Shown: piece after piece, positions 61,101 through 64,000 of the stretch
Layout of the letters: the number at the start of each line of letters is the position of its first letter
Numbering within the stretch: the stretch's first letter is position 1
Assembly: GCF_030345795.1 (NCBI RefSeq)
Contig: NZ_JAUALB010000001.1
Span: 1,917,001-1,981,000 of the forward strand
DNA: 64,000 nt
Direction: 5' to 3'
DNA from: Micromonospora sp. WMMA1363
Lineage (GTDB): Bacteria; Actinomycetota; Actinomycetes; Mycobacteriales; Micromonosporaceae
Notes under the pieces: model-generated
What the model was told of the DNA's origin: nothing
The model's database searches: none
The model's input: the letters and a program-made list of their open reading frames with translations, nothing else
Translations under genes and position numbers: made by a program

Positions 61101-64000
61101 TCGCGGGCCTCCGGTGCGTCGAGCGCGAGGACCGTCGGGGCGCGGGCCGGGTCGCCGAGTGCCGAGAGCCGGTCGAGGTGCCGGCCGGTCGTGATGACCA
61201 GCCGAGCGGCCGTGTCCCGCAAGATGTAGGAGATACGGTTGTCGGGATAGGCCGGGTCCGTCAGGACGTAGGCGGCTCTCGCCTTGAGCACCGCCAGGAT
61301 GCTCACGATGAGTTCAAGCCCCTTGTCGAGGCAGAGGACGACGAGTTCCTCAGGCTGTACGCCGTGGGCGTCGGTGAGCAGGTTGGCGAGCCGGTTGGCC
61401 TGTTGGTCCAGTGCGCCGTAGGTGAGGGTGGCGCCCTCGAAGGAGACGGCGTTGCGCTCCGGATGCCGACGCGCCTGCTCCTCGAACGCCTCCACGAGCG
61501 TGCGGGCCGACGGGAGCCCCTCGGCGGTGGGATTCAGCATGGCGGCCAGCTCGCGATGCTGAGCCTCGGAGAGCAGGTCGACCTCTCGCCAGGGGCGTCC
61601 CTCGTCGGCGAGCACCTCGTCCAGCAGGTGCCGCTGCATGTCGAGCATGTCCGTCATGTAGCGGGCGTCGAACAGCTCTGCCGCGTACACGAGGCGGAAC
61701 TGGATGCTGCCCGGAACCTCGGACACGATCACGGACAGCGGGTAGTCCAGCTTCTCGTACTCCCCGCCCACCTGCACCGCGAGTCGCGACTGCCAGCCGT
61801 CCGGACTGATCTTGGGCCAGTTCTCGTAGATGAAGAGCGTGTCGAACAGGCGATCGGCGCCCTCGTGCAGCTCGGCCAGGTTGACCGTGCTGCGGGCGTT
61901 CAGCTCGTTGATCCGCCGCTGTACCGCCTGGATTCCGTCGCGGACGGATTCGTCACCGGTCCCGTCTGGCACGATGAGAGGCAGGGTATTGATGAACAGG
62001 CCAATGCTGGTGTCGATGTCGTTGACCGGAATGCCCCGGCCGGACAACACGACGCCGGTGATCGTCTGGTTCGCCCCGGTGTGACAAGCGAGAGTCTTGT
62101 GCCACACGTACAGCATCAGCGCGTTGAGCGTGACCGCCATGTCCTGGGTGAGCCGGCGCAGCGTTGCGAAGTGGTCGCCCGAGACGGTGAAACTCAGTTC
62201 CCGCATGTTCTGGATGCGTCGGGTCGTGTCGATACGCAGGCCGTCCGCACGCGCCTCCGGTCGGAGCAGCCCCTGTAGGTCCATGCGCTCGTCGTAGTGC
62301 GCGAGATGGTCCCGCCAGAACTCCAGGTGGTCGTTGCGATGTTCCTGCAGATACTTCTGCCCGGCCGAGTAGCTGCGATCAGGCATGGTGTCGGTCGGCA
62401 GCCCTGCGACAAGAGCTTCGTACAACTCGTGCACACGGCTCAGCAGCACCGTGTTGCTCCAGCCGTCGAGGATCGAGTGGTGGTGGCTGAAGAGGCAGCA
62501 GAAATGGACCGGGCTCTGTTTGACCAGGTATACCCTGAACAGCGGCCCGGAGCCCAGGTTGTACGGCTCGGTCCGGTCCGCCTCGCGCAGACGTCGTATC
62601 GACGCCGCCGCCTCATCGGCTGACCGGTCGGAGAGATCGACGTAACGCCAGTCCACGGTGGCATCCGCGTCGATGATCTGAACCAGTTCCTGCTGCCAGC
62701 CGAAGCGCAGCCGCAGCGCGGGGAACGCGCGCTGCGCCCGGTTCCACGCCTCGTGCATGGCGTCATCGTCGATCTCGGTGGCGTACTCCCACATCATCTG
62801 CACGGTGTAGGCATCGTCATCCCGGCCGTGCGTGACGGCCTGGTAGATGAACCCCTGCTGCAGACTGTTCGCCAGGTAGACGCCTTCGATCTCCCGCTCG
62901 GACTGAAGCTCGTCGAGGTACTCCCTCGAGACGACGTGGTCCACGTCCGCGGGCGTCAGGTAGGCGCGCGACGCGGCGGACAGTTCGCCGATCAACTCGA
63001 CCAGGCACCGCTCGTACGCCTGGACCAGGCGGTCTCCGGTCTCCTGGCCGAGCTTGTTCGCGATGGTGAACGTGAGTCTGCCGTCGACGATCCAGCCGTT
63101 GATCGTCATGATGTTGTTGTCGCGGTTGTCCGGGTGCACGGCCTCGCCGAAGGACTCCCGGGTCAGCCGCCAACGCGCGCCGTCCGCCGTGGCCTTCTCG
63201 GCGTCGAGTCGGCCGAGGTAGTTGAAGTTGATCCGGGGCAGTCGGTCGTCGTGGTAGCCGTACCGGGCGCCATAACCGATACCCTTCGCCGGAATCCCGC
63301 GCAGGGTCTCCTTGGTTTCGCGCAGCGTCGCGAGCTGATCGGCGCCCGTATGTAGCCGGACCGGAAACATCGTGGTGAACCAGCCGACCGTCCGCCCCAC
63401 GTCCAGTCTCGGATCGACTTCCTCGCGGCCGTGACCTTCGAGAGTGACGTAGTTGACCGACTCACCGGTGAGATCCGTCAATGCGTGGGAGAACGCGGCC
63501 AACAGGACGTCGTTGATCTGCGTGCGGTAGGTCCGGTGGCAGCGCAGCAGGCGCTCGGTGCTGTCCCGGTCGAGAACCAGCTGGGACACCGTCCTGGTGG
63601 CCTCGCTCGCCACGAGGCGCTGCAGGGCGGCGGCTCCGGTGTGCTCGTACGCCGACTGGACCTCCTGCCAGTAGTCGCGCTCCTCCGGATGCCGGGACGC
63701 GTATTGCTGCACCGCCGTCGTCCACTGCCGGTAGCTGCTCCCCACCGGTGGAAGGCTCCGCCCGTGATAGAGCGCCTCGAGGTCTTCGGCGAGCACCCGC
63801 CAGCTCACCGCGTCGACAATCAGGTGGTGGCAGGCTATGAACACGCGGGCGGTTCCGTCGGCCAGTCCGTCCAGGTAGCCGATCCAGTAGACCGGACCGT
63901 GCTCGAGGTCGAAGTCCGCCTGCCACTCGGTGAGCTGGGCCTGTAGGTCCGAGATGTCGGCGACCGAGCCCACCACCAGGTCCGTCGGCTGGTGGTCGTC
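55097..64000 (-). CDS. large non-ribosomal peptide synthetase, N-terminus beyond window
   Basis: 2,967 codons are open from the window edge to TGA at 55097. Order on the minus strand: epimerisation domain (64000 to about 62,960) with HHLIVDAVSWR, EGHGREEVDP, VGWFTTMFPV and INFNYLGRL; condensation domain (about 62,900-61,550) with HHHSILDGWS; adenylation domain 1 (61,520-60,000) with LYTSGTTGAPKGVMIEH and NVYGPTETTIW; carrier (about 59,880) DDFFQLGGTSLLSIKL; condensation (59,740-58,390) with HHVAFDGWS; adenylation domain 2 (58,290-56,720) with LYTSGTTGRPKGV and MGYGTTETTVF; carrier (about 56,580) LGGNSILSIKL; terminal condensation (56,400-55,100) with HHIAFDGWS. Pocket 1 reads D-I-L-Q-L-G-V-I-W-K, close to the glycine code; pocket 2 reads D-F-W-C-F-G-G-V-F-K, unfamiliar. 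The E domain implies a D-residue made just before the glycine. Frame intact throughout. Confidence 0.93.
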   Translation of the reverse strand, partial: DDHQPTDLVVGSVADISDLQAQLTEWQADFDLEHGPVYWIGYLDGLADGTARVFIACHHLIVDAVSWRVLAEDLEALYHGRSLPPVGSSYRQWTTAVQQYASRHPEERDYWQEVQSAYEHTGAAALQRLVASEATRTVSQLVLDRDSTERLLRCHRTYRTQINDVLLAAFSHALTDLTGESVNYVTLEGHGREEVDPRLDVGRTVGWFTTMFPVRLHTGADQLATLRETKETLRGIPAKGIGYGARYGYHDDRLPRINFNYLGRLDAEKATADGARWRLTRESFGEAVHPDNRDNNIMTINGWIVDGRLTFTIANKLGQETGDRLVQAYERCLVELIGELSAASRAYLTPADVDHVVSREYLDELQSEREIEGVYLANSLQQGFIYQAVTHGRDDDAYTVQMMWEYATEIDDDAMHEAWNRAQRAFPALRLRFGWQQELVQIIDADATVDWRYVDLSDRSADEAAASIRRLREADRTEPYNLGSGPLFRVYLVKQSPVHFCCLFSHHHSILDGWSNTVLLSRVHELYEALVAGLPTDTMPDRSYSAGQKYLQEHRNDHLEFWRDHLAHYDERMDLQGLLRPEARADGLRIDTTRRIQNMRELSFTVSGDHFATLRRLTQDMAVTLNALMLYVWHKTLACHTGANQTITGVVLSGRGIPVNDIDTSIGLFINTLPLIVPDGTGDESVRDGIQAVQRRINELNARSTVNLAELHEGADRLFDTLFIYENWPKISPDGWQSRLAVQVGGEYEKLDYPLSVIVSEVPGSIQFRLVYAAELFDARYMTDMLDMQRHLLDEVLADEGRPWREVDLLSEAQHRELAAMLNPTAEGLPSARTLVEAFEEQARRHPERNAVSFEGATLTYGALDQQANRLANLLTDAHGVQPEELVVLCLDKGLELIVSILAVLKARAAYVLTDPAYPDNRISYILRDTAARLVITTGRHLDRLSALGDPARAPTVLALDAPEARDAVATASPTAPGTYASVDALMYVLYTSGTTGAPKGVMIEHRAYDRTMAAVRARYFADRVTVSTYSLTNHVFDIFGLEYGLPLWTGGSVELASDLPMSLDCGGLDFVQMTPSVCDVMLDRLVNVPDELLLLVGGERLPKELLERVLARSIDLVNVYGPTETTIWSTARLYRHADGLDRLPVSIGTPFAGESVHVLDGALRPLPIGAVGELCIGGDGLARGYLNKNDLTRERFVSVPPGPAGGARPVRLYRTGDLVRLLPSGALEFIGRNDAQVKIDGHRIELGEVDGALASHPAVRQSVVLVVELGTPVLVGYYVADREIPAEELNEHLRRSLPGYMVPARCIHLGSMPLTINGKVDRAALPRPSAVGTRVHVPPRSGTEADLCALMARLLGLDPVDVGIDDDFFQLGGTSLLSIKLVSAVERELGISTTVGYLLAHRTIREYVENLDESRSERATISPATFAKFEDQKLSFAQERLWFIERFEGGTSAYNLPLVLEVADHVDTDALLMAVRGVIARQDVLRTLLKETPDGTGYQEVLEAETPVGIEVVRMPDREAMHAEIRRDLQRIFDLAAEVPVRVRLYEVPDVGRRLLFIIHHVAFDGWSTDVLLEDLRTAYDLVAHPPRGADPLAGLPAPQLRYRDFAVWQRDYLTGERLARLRRFWEDKLEDYQNLDLVPDRPRPDSVDYRGADIRLAVGADVSRHLRQLAEELRVSLFSLLLSAHFLTLRCFSDQNDIVVGTPVANRDHPQLSRLVGFFVNTLPLRSRIDGQARISDYVRETAGEVLDMLRHQELPFEQLLEILDIERDVSRHPIFQVTFGVQSFGAPSRRTDGSSEAVLRTSPETRELYTAARFDLSTFIDDSLESLEIHINYATSLFESATVDSFAQTYLTILRQFADLAGSETRQGQTAISDVEYVDGARYRELVDQWSAPQRRFPSARLLHQSVEEHARRSPDRVALVREERRLTYGELNTEANRLAHRLLGGGKVEPGTVVLLCLDRSEDIVVSILATLKAGGAYLPVDPTYPDDRIGFMLADAGAHTIVTHSRYVERITGILARATMEGLISRPEDVDVIAVDDPRAREVLGAMPDTDPVVRVAPGDLAYVLYTSGTTGRPKGVPQTHANVARLFAALEGVYDIRENDVWALFHNYVFDFTVWEMWGAFLYGGRLVVPTFEQTRDPELYYALCRAERVTMLCQTATAFYQFVNVALGKDDGDRLDDLRYVFLGGEALNVSLLTKWFERYSHDRPQLAMGYGTTETTVFTCYKLYTETDEGSTDIGSLIPDVAGYVLDAQLRLLPMGAVGELYIGGAGLAAELLNQPDLTARKFVANPFATGSDPEWNNRLYKSGDLVRWAPNQTLRFVGRNDLQVKIRGHRIELGEIEAVLADVPGVLQSAVVVRRTGDGGGHTHLVGYYVAEADMGSEPLFEQLEAKLPTYMIPAALVQVDELPRKISGKLDVKALPSPQLSLARELVGPHDAREALARRILAEVLGVDPEAIGVHDDFFQLGGNSILSIKLASRLSAELGTYVSIASIFRRRSVAGLVGGLGTSQREAVAIPRLEARAETEQVASFAQERFWFIDQYESGNLGYNIQLCYEVLPGVDVDVLERCLSEVGRRHEVLRTVIRRAPNGRLHQVVLDHETTPLDVRHITVTGEADLAARFGAEGMHQFDLANEAPLRVAIYRQEAAEGSPSRTFVGIVVHHIAFDGWSADILLDELSRLYQAEELPEPSIQYKDYAAWEREHIGGTRLAELLGYWKGRLHGRRPVELPTDRIRPAKIDYSGDGVSFELDPETSAAARRLAHESGVGVFSVLLAAFLLTLRAYTGRSDLLVGIPVANRTHVQTHELIGCFTNSLALDFDIDGDDDVDMLIKKVGARVVEAQEHQELPFERLVAELDLSVDSARHPLFQIWFDVNSFAETDADRLAGHEPSPAALLRTHALEGHTPDGGSTINANLDFGLVLNDAGESMTGTITYATALFDHGTVERFASTYRSILMQFARTK

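Noticed and set aside
60074-62278. Plus-strand open frame of 734 codons
   Set aside because: It lies opposite the NRPS, whose domains are unmistakable; its composition (many His, Gln, Asp, Arg) is that of an antisense shadow of GC-rich coding DNA.

Overview
The window is high-GC actinomycete DNA, with GTG starts, GGAGG-type ribosome sites, secreted actinobacterial proteins and non-ribosomal peptide genes. It best fits a Micromonosporaceae or Streptomyces-like genome. It has two biosynthetic ends separated by about 45 kb rich in insertion sequences, group II introns and broken genes.

Left end (1-4,879). A minus-strand pair encodes a UbiA-family prenyltransferase (running off the window edge) and an inositol-phosphate-synthase-like enzyme. 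Divergent from it is a plus-strand pair: a methyltransferase closely resembling MppJ (C-methylation of a 2-keto acid in mannopeptimycin biosynthesis) and a thiamine-diphosphate enzyme. From 5 to 10 kb come a dihydrofolate-reductase-like protein, a secreted beta-propeller and an LppM-like membrane protein.

Middle (10-52 kb). At least seven recognisable insertion sequences plus remnants (ISAs1, IS3, IS5, IS1182 and IS701 types) and three group II introns are present, several nested. One intron sits inside an ISAs1 transposase, one IS3 sits inside a second intron, and another IS3 copy truncates a third. Two identical 1,530-bp IS3 copies in direct orientation bracket about 30 kb. Between them lie intact genes (ECF sigma factor with partner, class I methyltransferase, EutB-like dehydratase, metallo-beta-lactamase-fold hydrolase, BNR/ThiS pair, ASCH protein, family 8 glycosyltransferase, phosphopantetheinyl transferase). 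Many others are frameshifted or truncated: S1 protease, GNAT, CMD, MFS, LysR, EutC-like, alpha/beta hydrolase, VOC, DUF5988-like, ABC transporter, acyl-CoA ligase and ankyrin protein.

Right end (49-64 kb). A minus-strand operon holds a large NRPS (E, C-A-T, C-A-T, C; its start is beyond the window), a separate A-T protein overlapping it by 4 bp, a branched-chain aminotransferase and a cytochrome P450 split by an ISAs1 element with a 10-bp target duplication. The last module is split over two proteins and no thioesterase is visible. The first adenylation domain reads as glycine-activating; the other two signatures are unfamiliar. A keto-acid C-methyltransferase at the left and an aminotransferase at the right could together supply a beta-methyl amino acid, but that link is inference.
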